Translations under genes and position numbers: made by a program
From: Gemmatimonadota bacterium
GTDB lineage: Bacteria > Gemmatimonadota > Gemmatimonadetes > Gemmatimonadales > GWC2-71-9
Direction: 5' to 3'
NCBI GenBank assembly: GCA_003221825.1
Contig: QHUE01000035.1
Location: 1 to 18,822, forward strand
Length of the DNA stretch: 18,822 bases
Notes under the pieces: generated by a model
Database searches by the model: none
Seen by the model: the letters and a program-made list of their open reading frames with translations, nothing else
What the model was told of the DNA's origin: nothing
Part shown: positions 7,217 through 15,092 of the stretch, one piece after another
Layout: every line of letters starts with the position of its first letter
Position numbering within the stretch: the stretch's first letter is position 1

Positions 7217-9358
7217 CTAAAACGCCTGCCCCACGGCGATCTGAATCACGACCTTCTGCCAGAAGCTCTTCTGCGCCCGGAGTGGCGGATAGGAATCGCG
7301 AATCTTCACGATCGGATCGGGAGCCGGCGGCTGGTACAGGAGCGGTCCGCGCTCGACGGGATAGCCGTTATAGGCGGCATCGATGCGCACCGGGCCGAGC
7401 GGCGTCGCGAACCGCACGCCGGCGCCCGGCGTGATGCGCATGCCATGAATGGTCGTGAGCGAATCGCCCCGCTCCCACACCTGTCCCGCATCGACGAATA
7501 ATCCCAGGCGCATCCGCTGCGCAAAGATCGGCGACGGAAAGCGCAGCTCGGCGTTGAGCACGACGGTCGTGTTGCCGCCCGTCGGCGCGGTGATCACGCC
7601 GCGCCACACTGTATCCCCGGCCAGCCGCGTCGCAACCGGATCGACCGCAGTACTATCACGAACGCGAATCACGTACACGCGCGGCCCGAGCTCGTTACGG
7701 CCATAGCCGCGCACCGAGTTTGGACCGCCGCCGTAAAACCGCTGGTCCGGGGGCACATAGGCGACGGGCGGCCCGGTGAGCTGAATGTTCCGCGCCAGAA
7801 TCGCCCCGCCGCGGATCCGCCAGGCGAACACGGTCCGGCGCCCGATGGGATAGTACTTGGCGACCTCGATCTCCCCACGGTTGAATTCGTAGGGTGCCTG
7901 CGAGCCGACGAAGTGGGACGCGTACAAAAACGTTACCGTGGTAATACTGCCCTCGGAGGGATCGAGGATGCTGTTGACCCGATCGCGCACGACGCTGACG
8001 CTCACCGCGCCGAATTGCCGGCGGTCGCGGAGGAACTTGCGGCTCGCCTCGTCGCACAGCCGGAACAGGCTGCAGTAGATCCCGTCCGCCGCGGTCGTCC
8101 GGCCGACGGAATACGAGTAACCCAGGGTGACCGGCAGCCGCCCGCGCGCGTTCAACGTGACGTCGGCGTTGCCGCCGACCGCCTCACGCGTGTAGACGCC
8201 GAACTCCGACCGCCGCTCGGCGACGAAGCCGAGCGTCGCCACGTGGGAGCGCGACAGGAACGCCGGCTGCCGCAGCGTGATCCCGAAGGTGTAGTTGAGC
8301 GTGTCGATCGTCCACGTGCCGGCGAACGGGTTGCAGAACTGCTTTAATCCCGTCGTTTGTGTGGGCGTGCCGGCGCCCACCTTGGAGACCCGGGCCGATA
8401 GATCGAGCGTGCGCGCCCCGCCGAGGAAGTCGTGCGCCGCCCAGCCGCTCTGCACGCGGAAGCACTCTACCGTGGCATACCCGAGGCCGAGCCGCACCTG
8501 GTGGGCCGGGCCTTCCTGCACCTGGATCAGCGCGCGTACGGTGGAGTCACGCTGCACCGTTTCCTGCGGGGCGACCGAGTCCACCAGCACGACGTTGACC
8601 GAATTGAACACGCCCATCCCATAGAGGTCACGCTGCGTCTGGTAGAACGCCTCCTGATTGAACGCGTTGCCCGGACGCACCGACATCACGCGCCGGACCG
8701 TGCCGGTGTCCACGTGCCGCAACCCGCGCACCATCACCTCGCCAATGCGCATGCGCGGACCAGGCTGCGCATCGAGCTCGACTTCGGCCTTCAGGATCCC
8801 CGCTTCCGAATCGAAGTTTCGCAGGACCTCGGCGTAGGGATAGCCGCTGTTGCGGAGCCGCGCGAGGATCGTGTCGGCCGACGCCTGCATCAAGAAACGA
8901 TTGAACGGATCTCCGACTTGCAGCGGCAGGTCGCGTTTCAGTCGAGCGACGTTGAAAATGCTGTCCAGCCCACGCACCTCGAGCCGGGCGACCCGCACCG
9001 GCTCACCTTCGTGGATCCGGAACGTCGCGTAGACGTCACGCGCGGTGCGCCGCACGGACGTATCCACCACCGCGTTCATGTAGCCGCTCTGGCGATAGAG
9101 CAGAATCAGCCGGACGACGTCGCGCCGAAACTCGATCTCGTTGAAGTAGCGCTTCTCGCCCAGGCCGAGCCAGCGCACGATCACGTAGCGGGCCCAAGCA
9201 CTCGATTTTGTGGTTGCGATCGCGCTCTCGAGCGTGTAGTCGTCGAGCGCCCGGTTACCAACGAACGACAGACCCCGAACTACCCGCTCCTGCTCTTGAG
9301 CGGCGAGGACGGTTGTCGCCACCAGGGCGGCGAGCAACAGGCAAGGTATGACGCGCAA
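7217..9358 (-). CDS. tamA: Omp85-family outer-membrane protein, TamA-like
   Basis: From a TTG at 9358 this is a 713-residue protein: signal peptide 1-20 (RVIPCLLLAALVATTVLAA), three POTRA-like domains (about 26-118, 122-200, 203-284), then a 16-strand-type barrel. The Omp85 loop motif RFYGGGPNSVRGYG is at 540-553, and the protein ends in Phe, as expected for a barrel recognised by the Bam machine. Three POTRAs and direct coupling to tamB favour TamA over BamA, which usually has five. The open frame extends to 9466, but the signal peptide argues for the internal TTG; no ATG is available and no clear ribosome site is seen. Bases 8561-8679, coding POTRA3 residues about 227-266, occur again exactly at 9747-9865. 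The gene heads a four-gene operon. Confidence 0.9.
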   Translation of the reverse strand: MRVIPCLLLAALVATTVLAAQEQERVVRGLSFVGNRALDDYTLESAIATTKSSAWARYVIVRWLGLGEKRYFNEIEFRRDVVRLILLYRQSGYMNAVVDTSVRRTARDVYATFRIHEGEPVRVARLEVRGLDSIFNVARLKRDLPLQVGDPFNRFLMQASADTILARLRNSGYPYAEVLRNFDSEAGILKAEVELDAQPGPRMRIGEVMVRGLRHVDTGTVRRVMSVRPGNAFNQEAFYQTQRDLYGMGVFNSVNVVLVDSVAPQETVQRDSTVRALIQVQEGPAHQVRLGLGYATVECFRVQSGWAAHDFLGGARTLDLSARVSKVGAGTPTQTTGLKQFCNPFAGTWTIDTLNYTFGITLRQPAFLSRSHVATLGFVAERRSEFGVYTREAVGGNADVTLNARGRLPVTLGYSYSVGRTTAADGIYCSLFRLCDEASRKFLRDRRQFGAVSVSVVRDRVNSILDPSEGSITTVTFLYASHFVGSQAPYEFNRGEIEVAKYYPIGRRTVFAWRIRGGAILARNIQLTGPPVAYVPPDQRFYGGGPNSVRGYGRNELGPRVYVIRVRDSTAVDPVATRLAGDTVWRGVITAPTGGNTTVVLNAELRFPSPIFAQRMRLGLFVDAGQVWERGDSLTTIHGMRITPGAGVRFATPLGPVRIDAAYNGYPVERGPLLYQPPAPDPIVKIRDSYPPLRAQKSFWQKVVIQIAVGQAF
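8561..8679. repeat. 119-bp direct repeat, donor copy inside the TamA-like gene
   Basis: This stretch is identical base for base to 9747-9865 in the same orientation. Here it is in frame within POTRA3 of the TamA-like gene, as expected of native coding sequence, so it is taken as the source copy. Identity stops at both ends: position 8560 is T against G at 9746, and 8680 is C against A at 9866. Confidence 0.95.
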
Positions 9359-9388
9359 TTGACGTGGTTTGCCAATCTCGGCTATGTT
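9359..9388 (+). promoter_or_regulatory. Candidate promoter of the peptide-binding-protein gene
   Basis: TTGACG (9359-9364), an 18-nt spacer and TATGTT (9383-9388) form a plausible sigma-70-type promoter. It implies transcription from about 9395, which would favour the TTG at 9396 over the ATG at 9384 as start codon. It overlaps the opposite-strand promoter at 9384-9412. Confidence 0.35.
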
Positions 9389-9412
9389 GCGACACTTGCA
9401 CCGCACTGTCAA
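9384..9412 (-). promoter_or_regulatory. Candidate promoter of the tamA-tamB-dagK-ntrC operon
   Basis: Read on the minus strand, a perfect -35 TTGACA (9412-9407) is followed after 17 nt by CAACAT (9389-9384), a weak -10. Transcription would start near 9377, giving a leader of about 20 nt before the TTG start at 9358. The consensus -35 makes this the best promoter candidate for the operon. Confidence 0.42.
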
Positions 9413-9746
9413 CCTTTTCGACACCGCGAAGAGCACCCTGTTCCTGTGTTTGCTGGCCGGCTGCAACCCATCCGGCGAGCGAGGGCAGGTCCGGGGACCG
9501 GTCTACTACGAGCGCGACGATCCCCGCTCGCTCGACCCGGCACTGTCCACCGACGTGACCACCGGCGAGATGATCGCCCTGTTGTTCGACGGACTCACGC
9601 AATTCGATGGCGACGGCCGGCTGCTCCCCGCCCTGTCCGACCGTTGGACGGCAGATCGCACAGGCCGGCGGTACGTCTTCCATCTGCGAGCGGGTGTCAG
9701 TTTTCATGACGGGCGCCCCGTCGTCGCGGCGGATGTAAAGCGCTCG

Positions 9747-9865
9747 TTCCTGCGGGGCGACCGAGTCCACCAGCACGACGTTGACCGAATTGAACACGCC
9801 CATCCCATAGAGGTCACGCTGCGTCTGGTAGAACGCCTCCTGATTGAACGCGTTGCCCGGACGCA
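9747..9865. repeat. 119-bp direct repeat, copy that replaces the middle of the binding-protein gene
   Basis: This is an exact copy of 8561-8679, 1186 bp away and in direct orientation. On the plus strand it is out of context in the substrate-binding gene; on the minus strand it still encodes about 39 residues of TamA POTRA3. The binding-protein reading frame stops making family sense at its left edge and resumes, in a different frame, exactly at its right edge. TTCCTGCGG at the left junction may be shared by donor and acceptor. Confidence 0.95.
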
Positions 9866-10769
9866 AAGAATCCGAGCTACTGGGGTGGAGCACCGCTCAG
9901 TGAGTCACTCACCGTTCGCATCATTCCTGAGGCATTGACTCGCGCGGCGGAGTTCCTGGCGGGGCGCATCTCCGTCGCCGAGATCCCGTTCGGCGAGACG
10001 GCGAAGTGGGAGCAGGAGCATCCGGACTGGCTGAAGCGTAAACCGGCGCTCCGCCCTATCTACGTGCCGCTGAACAACCGGCGCGGCCCGTTGCGAGATC
10101 CGCGCGTCCGCCAGGCGATCAATCACGCTGTGAACGTCCCCGAAATCTTGCGCACGGTGTGGAATGGCCGCGGGGCCCTGGCTGCGGGTTCGATTCCCCC
10201 AACGTTGGGCGGCAGTGATCCCTCGCGCCGGCCCTACGGCTACGACACGACCGAAGCACGGCGCCTGCTACGCGCGGCCGGATACTCGAACGGGTTTTCC
10301 CTGCAGCTGTGGCGTTCGGGGACGAACGTCGAACTGGGTCGGGTCGCCCAGGCGATTCAGGCGCAGCTCGCTGCCGTTGGCATCCAGGTCGAGATCGTAT
10401 CGCGCGACGCCTCCAGCATGCGCGAAGCGGTCCGGAAGGGTGACACCGACATGGCGATCACCGACTGGTGGGCCGACTATCCCGACGCCGACAACTTCCT
10501 CTACCCGCTGTTTCACAGCGCGAGCTTCGGCCCCGGCGGGAACTACGCCTTCTACAACGATCGCGTCACCGACTCACTGATCATGGTGGCGCGCCGCACT
10601 ATGGATCAATCGGCGCGCGAGGCGCTGTACGCCCGCATCGACACGCGCGTCTATGACGCCGCGCCGTGGCTCTACCTCTGGTTTGCCGTTGACCTCTGGG
10701 CGGAGCATCCGTCGATCGACGGCTGGGATATTCCGGTGATCTTCAACGGGCAGCGCTGGACCAAGGTTC

Positions 10770-11690
10770 GTGTTGCGGCTCGTCGGTAGCCGGCTGCTGG
10801 CGACGATTCCCACGCTGTTCGGTGTTCTGGTTGTCGCATTTCTATTGTTGAACGTCGTCCCCGGCGACCCCGTCGCCGAGATGGTGGGCGAGCGGGCCGA
10901 CTCCGCCACGATCGCGCGGCTGCGGGCGGAGCTCCATCTCGACGAGCCGATTCCCGTCCAGTTTGGCCACTATTTCTGGGGTGTGGTGCGCGGCGACCTG
11001 GGCCGCTCGTATATCACGCAGCGCCCCGTCCTCGGCGATCTCGCCGAGCGCTTTCCCAAGACGCTGCAGCTCGCCGCCGCGGCCATGCTGCTCGCGGCGA
11101 CCTGCGGCATCACCCTGGGCGTGCTCGCCGCAATTCGCCCCGGCGGACTGATCGACCGCTTCAGCATGCTGATCGCCTACGTTGGGGTCTCGTTCCCGGT
11201 CTACTGGGTTGGCTTGCTGTTGATTCTGTTGTTCGCGGTGGCGCTGCGCTGGCTGCCGCCGTCCGGGTATGGGGGACCCGAGTTTCTCGTCCTGCCCGCG
11301 CTGACGCTGGGCACCCGCTCGATCGCGTTTCTGGCGCGCATGACGCGCGGAGCGATGCTCGACATCCTGCCCTCTGATTTCGTCCGGACGGCGCGCGCCA
11401 AGGGACTCGGCGAGCGGCGCGTCATTGGCCGGCACGCGCTGCGCAATGCGCTGCTGCCGATCATCACGGTACTCGGACTCGATGTAGGCAACTATCTGAC
11501 CGGCAGCATCCTGACCGAGACGATATTCTCCTGGCCTGGCGTGGGCCGGTACGTGCTGCTCGCGATTCAGAAGCGCGACCTGCCGGCCGTCCAGGGCAGC
11601 ATTCTGTTCTTGTCCGTGATCTTTGTGCTGGTCAACCTTGTCACCGACGTGCTCTATGCGAAAGCTGATCCTCGCGTCGCTTACGATTAG
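10770..11690 (+). CDS. dppB: Dipeptide/oligopeptide ABC transporter permease, DppB type
   Basis: This protein of about 306 residues has six membrane helices: N-terminal SRLLATIPTLFGVLVVAFLLL, then segments through VGLLLILLFAVAL to a C-terminal FVLVNLVTDVLYA. The EAA loop that docks on the ATPase reads DFVRTARAKGLGERRVIGRHALRN. The end YAKADPRVAYD is the normal DppB terminus, so the protein is complete. It would form half of the inner-membrane channel for peptides. The first possible start is GTG at 10770, but AAGG (10763-10766) is better spaced for TTG at 10773. The start lies inside the end of the binding-protein gene. The usual next genes dppC, dppD and dppF are absent; the gene runs straight into dacB. 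Confidence 0.92.
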   Translation: MLRLVGSRLLATIPTLFGVLVVAFLLLNVVPGDPVAEMVGERADSATIARLRAELHLDEPIPVQFGHYFWGVVRGDLGRSYITQRPVLGDLAERFPKTLQLAAAAMLLAATCGITLGVLAAIRPGGLIDRFSMLIAYVGVSFPVYWVGLLLILLFAVALRWLPPSGYGGPEFLVLPALTLGTRSIAFLARMTRGAMLDILPSDFVRTARAKGLGERRVIGRHALRNALLPIITVLGLDVGNYLTGSILTETIFSWPGVGRYVLLAIQKRDLPAVQGSILFLSVIFVLVNLVTDVLYAKADPRVAYD

Positions 11691-13140
11691 CGCCGCGGTT
11701 TCCCTGCAGGCCCAGAGCCGCGGCTCAGTGGAGAAACGCGTCTCGCGCCTGCTCGACCAGCCGCCGTTCGACCGCGCGACCTGGAACATCTTTGCCCAGG
11801 ACGACCGGGGTCGGGTGCTGCTCAATCGCAACGGGGATCGGTTCTCGGTACCGGCCAGCAATACGAAGCTCGTCGTGTCCGCCGCGGCCACCATCCTGCT
11901 GCCCGCCGACTACCGCGCCCGCACCAGCATCTATGCCAACGGCACCATTACGAACGGCCTCCTGCAAGGCGATCTCGTGGTGTACGGCCACGGGGATCCC
12001 ACGTGGTCGGAGCGCTGCTACACGATCGATACGCTCGCCCCGGGCGGCTGCGACTCGACGTGGACCGCGGTGGATGCGATCGCCGAGTCCCTGCGCGCGC
12101 GCGGGATCCGGCGCATCACCGGCAGGATCGTCGGCGACGGCTCGTATTTCGAGCCGCTGCTGACGCATCCGGGCTGGAACTCCTTCGATCTCAACTGGTG
12201 GTACGCGGCGCCGGTCTCGGGCCTCGGCTTCCACGACAACAGCGTCGACTTCCAGATCACGCCGGGGCCGTTCGTGGATGCGCCGCCCGCGATCACATGG
12301 ACCCCCGATCTGAGCCTCTTCACGTTCGAGAACCGGGCCCGCACCGTGCCCGCCGATTCCTCGACGACGATCGGCGACAACTTCTTCCGCAAGCCCGGGA
12401 CGCTCGACATCTGGGCTGAGGGCACGGTGTCGCTGAGCCGGTCGCCGTGGATCGAGAGCTTCGCGCTGCCCGATCCGAACCTGTACGCCGCCCGGGCCCT
12501 CGAGATCTCGTTGCGGAAGAAGGGCGTCGCGATCGGCGGCGGTGCGGCCAGCACCACCGACTCGATGGCGTATCGCACGTTGCGCTGCTGCGGCAGCCCG
12601 CTCGTGGAGTATCGCGGCCGCCCACTGCCCGACATCGTCTTCCCCATCCTCAACACCAGCCAGAACTGGTTCGCCGAAATGCTGTTGAAGCTGCTCGGTC
12701 GTGAAGTGGGCGACACCGGGAGCTGGGAGAAGGGCCTCGACGTCGAGAAGCGCTTTCTCATCGATTCAGTGAAGATCGACTCGACCGCGTTCTCGTTGGA
12801 GGACGGCTCGGGACTCGCGGCGGGCAACCTGGTCACGCCACACGCTTTCGTGCAGCTGCTCGCCTACATGTACCGCCATCCCAAGCGCGCCCCATTCCTC
12901 GCGGGGCTGCCCAGAGCCCAGCAGCGCGGCTCGCTGCTCAAACGGTTCGCCGGAACGCCGCTCGAGGGGCGCGTGCGCGCCAAGACCGGATCGATTGATC
13001 GCGTGAACACGCTTTCAGGTTACATAGAACGCGCTGATGGCCGAGTCATCACTTTCTCGATACAAGCCAATGCTCATGACGTGCCGACGAGGCAGATGCT
13101 TGCGCAGATCGATTCCGTGGTCGTACAGCTGGCGCGCTAG
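11656..13140 (+). CDS. dacB: D-alanyl-D-alanine carboxypeptidase/endopeptidase, PBP4 class
   Basis: This 494-residue protein belongs to peptidase family S13. A signal peptide (1-20, MRKLILASLTISAAVSLQAQ) precedes the penicillin-binding fold with all three active-site motifs: S68-N-T-K71 (nucleophile Ser and general base Lys), S335-Q-N337 and K443-T-G445, plus DGSGL before the last. Length matches E. coli PBP4 (477 residues). It acts in the periplasm, trimming the terminal D-Ala of peptidoglycan peptides or cutting cross-links. The ATG at 11656 gives an exact signal peptide; an upstream start at 11623 would add residues that spoil it. The first 35 nt lie inside the end of dppB in another frame. 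The stop shares bases with that of the convergent reductase gene. Confidence 0.93.
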   Translation: MRKLILASLTISAAVSLQAQSRGSVEKRVSRLLDQPPFDRATWNIFAQDDRGRVLLNRNGDRFSVPASNTKLVVSAAATILLPADYRARTSIYANGTITNGLLQGDLVVYGHGDPTWSERCYTIDTLAPGGCDSTWTAVDAIAESLRARGIRRITGRIVGDGSYFEPLLTHPGWNSFDLNWWYAAPVSGLGFHDNSVDFQITPGPFVDAPPAITWTPDLSLFTFENRARTVPADSSTTIGDNFFRKPGTLDIWAEGTVSLSRSPWIESFALPDPNLYAARALEISLRKKGVAIGGGAASTTDSMAYRTLRCCGSPLVEYRGRPLPDIVFPILNTSQNWFAEMLLKLLGREVGDTGSWEKGLDVEKRFLIDSVKIDSTAFSLEDGSGLAAGNLVTPHAFVQLLAYMYRHPKRAPFLAGLPRAQQRGSLLKRFAGTPLEGRVRAKTGSIDRVNTLSGYIERADGRVITFSIQANAHDVPTRQMLAQIDSVVVQLAR

Positions 13141-14159
13141 TCTTCCTTCTGACCGAATAGGGCCATGTTCGAGGAGTGGCCCGGCATGATCTTCGCCGCC
13201 GGATTCAAGAAATGCGCGATTTGGTTGACCGCGATGCACGCCTCGGCGAATCCCGTCGCGATGAGCTTGAGCTTCCCGGGATAGGTGGTGATGTCGCCGC
13301 CGGCGTAGATGCCGGGGATGTTGGTCTCCATCGTCTGCGAGACCTTGATGTCGCCCTTCTCGATCTCGAGCCCCCACTCGGCGATCGCGCCGAGTGAGGA
13401 GATGAAGCCGAGCTGGGGAATCACGCAATCCATCGGCAGCGTCTCTTCTTCCTTGGTCTTGTTATTGAAGATGGTGACGCGCTCGATCCGGTTGGACCCG
13501 CCGATCTCCTTCAGCTCCCAGAACGTGCGCAACTCCATCTTGCCCGCCGCCGCCAGCTGCTGCACCTGATCGACCGTCGCCTGGTGCGCACGAAAACCGT
13601 CGCGCCGGTGGATCATCACGATCGACTTGGCGACCCCTTGCAGGTTCACCGCCCAGTCGAACGCCGAGTCACCGCCGCCGACGATCAGGATCCGCTTGCC
13701 GGCGAACGTCTGCAGATTCAGCACGCGATCGTGCAGCCCTTTGTCGTTCCACCGGTCGACGTCTTTGAGCGGCAGCTTGCGCGGGGTGAACGCGCCGATG
13801 CCGCCCGCGATCAGGACCGTCCGGCCGGGATACTCGTCCTTGTCGGTCACGATCGTGAAGCGCGGCTTCCCGTTCTCCTCGCTGCGGCGCAACCCGGTGA
13901 CCTTTTCCGCCAGGTGCACCGGCGGCTTCCACTGCAGGCCCTGCTCGGCGAGCCCTTTCACCAGGTCCTTCGCGAGAATCTTCGGAAATCCCGCAACGTC
14001 GAAGATGTATTTCTCGGGATAGAGCGCGGTCAGCTGACCGCCCACCTGATCGAGATTGTCGATCAGGCGGTGTGATGCGCCGCGCATGCCGGCGTAGAAC
14101 GCCGCGAAGAGGCCGGTCGGGCCGGCGCCGATGATGATGATATCTTTTGCCTCTTGCAT
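13137..14159 (-). CDS. Type II ferredoxin/flavodoxin-NADP+ reductase (thioredoxin-reductase-like)
   Basis: This 340-residue flavoprotein has an FAD Rossmann motif GAGPTG (11-16), GGQL (40-43), a second dinucleotide motif GGGDSAFDWA (161-170) followed by HRRDGFRAH for NADPH phosphate binding, and a C-terminal FAD contact GIYAGGDITTYPGK. The redox CxxC of thioredoxin reductases is absent between the two nucleotide domains, which places it with the YumC-type ferredoxin-NADP+ reductases. It would move electrons between NADPH and ferredoxin or flavodoxin in the cytoplasm. The ATG at 14159 overlaps the TTG start of the divergent gene, so any promoter must lie within that neighbour. The stop overlaps that of dacB. 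Confidence 0.9.
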   Translation of the reverse strand: MQEAKDIIIIGAGPTGLFAAFYAGMRGASHRLIDNLDQVGGQLTALYPEKYIFDVAGFPKILAKDLVKGLAEQGLQWKPPVHLAEKVTGLRRSEENGKPRFTIVTDKDEYPGRTVLIAGGIGAFTPRKLPLKDVDRWNDKGLHDRVLNLQTFAGKRILIVGGGDSAFDWAVNLQGVAKSIVMIHRRDGFRAHQATVDQVQQLAAAGKMELRTFWELKEIGGSNRIERVTIFNNKTKEEETLPMDCVIPQLGFISSLGAIAEWGLEIEKGDIKVSQTMETNIPGIYAGGDITTYPGKLKLIATGFAEACIAVNQIAHFLNPAAKIMPGHSSNMALFGQKED

Positions 14160-15077
14160 CGCGCGTACTCTAGCGTCGTTCTCGTTCTCGGGCTACTGGC
14201 ATGCGCCAGCAGCGCTCAACAAGCGGCCCTCGGCTGGAGCCTCGGCGGCGAAGCGCACGTATTTGTTTCCAACGACCGCTTCGCGCGCGATCTGTACAAG
14301 GATCTCACCGGCAGCGGCCGGCTGACCGACTCACTCGGACGGCGCCCGTTGCTGGCGGTCGACGCACGACGGGGACGGACCGCCACGGTCCTCTCGGCAA
14401 GCGGCGCTGCGCCCGCCCGTCTGACACTGGCGCGGTTCCACGCGCCGGAGACGTGCGGCTCTCCCGAGATTGTGACCGAGCTGGTGTTCGCATTTCCGCC
14501 CGGCGGGGCCGCCGGACGCAGCTCCCCGCCTTCCCACGTGACGGTCGTCGCGCTGCTGCGGACGGCGGCGTTCGCCGGCGACGCCGGAACCTCGAGTCCC
14601 GCAATGTCGCGAACGAATGCGCTCGACCTCGTGAGCCGCGTCGCTCGGCGCGCCGAAAGCCGGGCGACGCTGATCCGGCCGGCGGCGCTCGATCCCGATC
14701 GCGCGGCCGACGCGGGTGAAGTCGTCCCGCTACGCGCGCCGTCCGCACCTCGCTATGCCGTGGGATTTCGGACCCGGTTCGTCGCCGCGGGCGGTGACAC
14801 CGCGCTCGTCACCGGTGTGGCGGTGACGGACCCCCAGCTCCGCGCCTTCCACTGGGTGATCAGGCCGCTCCGGTCCAAGCTCACGGGCGGCATGATCCAC
14901 GCTCCCGGCCCCAGTCGCTACTCCCTCCGCGGCGCTATGACGGGCGAGGGTGGCGGTACGCTGCTCTTACTCGATGAAATTACCGACGTGTCCCCGCGCG
15001 AGTCGCGGGCGATGGCGGTCGAAGCAGCGACGCGGCAGGTCGTCACGGCGCAGCCGCTCGCGCTGCGTTGCCCCTGA
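14154..15077 (+). CDS. Uncharacterised exported protein, probable lipoprotein
   Basis: The frame opens with TTG at 14154 and gives 307 residues. The N-terminus SSVVLVLGLLAC has a hydrophobic core and a passable lipobox (L14-L15-A16-C17), so the protein is probably lipidated; cleavage by signal peptidase I near ASSAQQ is an alternative. The rest is rich in Ala, Arg and Thr with alternating hydrophobic stretches suggesting beta structure, for example HVFVSNDRFARDLYKDL near residues 35-51 and TLLLLDEITDVSPRES near 270-285. No family or catalytic motif was recognised. No ATG or GTG fits better, because the signal peptide needs this start. It ends 15 nt before the cobalamin adenosyltransferase gene and may be co-transcribed with it. 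Codon use is like that of its neighbours, which supports a real gene. Confidence 0.72.
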   Translation: MHRAYSSVVLVLGLLACASSAQQAALGWSLGGEAHVFVSNDRFARDLYKDLTGSGRLTDSLGRRPLLAVDARRGRTATVLSASGAAPARLTLARFHAPETCGSPEIVTELVFAFPPGGAAGRSSPPSHVTVVALLRTAAFAGDAGTSSPAMSRTNALDLVSRVARRAESRATLIRPAALDPDRAADAGEVVPLRAPSAPRYAVGFRTRFVAAGGDTALVTGVAVTDPQLRAFHWVIRPLRSKLTGGMIHAPGPSRYSLRGAMTGEGGGTLLLLDEITDVSPRESRAMAVEAATRQVVTAQPLALRCP

Positions 15078-15092
15078 GCATACGTTCCGAAC

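Larger units (their letters stand above)
9384..10789 (+). pseudogene. Peptide ABC transporter substrate-binding lipoprotein (SBP family 5), disrupted
   Basis: The 5' part (9384-9746) encodes a lipoprotein signal ending LLAGC and the start of a DppA/OppA-type protein: DPRSLDPALSTD, GLTQFDGDGRLLPALSDRW, YVFHLRAGVSFHDGRPV and ADVKRSFLR. The 3' part (9866-10789) resumes in another frame with KNPSYWGGAPL, VRIIPEALTRA, DPRVRQAINHAV and a normal C-terminus. Between them lies the 119-bp copy of tamA sequence, which encodes nothing of this family. By comparison with the family, roughly 80-110 residues of the first lobe are missing (estimate). The 5' frame ends at a TGA at 9936-9938, so no full protein can be made. 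The start could be the ATG at 9384, a TTG at 9369, or a TTG at 9396. The cause may be a true mutation or an assembly error. It is followed by an overlapping dppB. Confidence 0.85.

Noticed and set aside
9358..9380. Sigma-54 promoter before the tamA operon, suggested by GGCA and TTGC words
   Set aside because: The GG and GC elements are 17 nt apart instead of the fixed 12, so they cannot form a sigma-54 promoter.
8432..9709. Plus-strand open frame of 425 codons opposite the TamA-like gene
   Set aside because: It is antisense to conserved POTRA coding sequence, has no family features and runs into the binding-protein gene in a wrong frame.
9255..9893. Minus-strand frame that begins with the copied POTRA3 segment, as if a new fusion gene
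   Set aside because: Only about 39 residues are meaningful, and they come from the 119-bp copy. The remainder is antisense to the binding-protein gene, with no start or promoter that would support expression.
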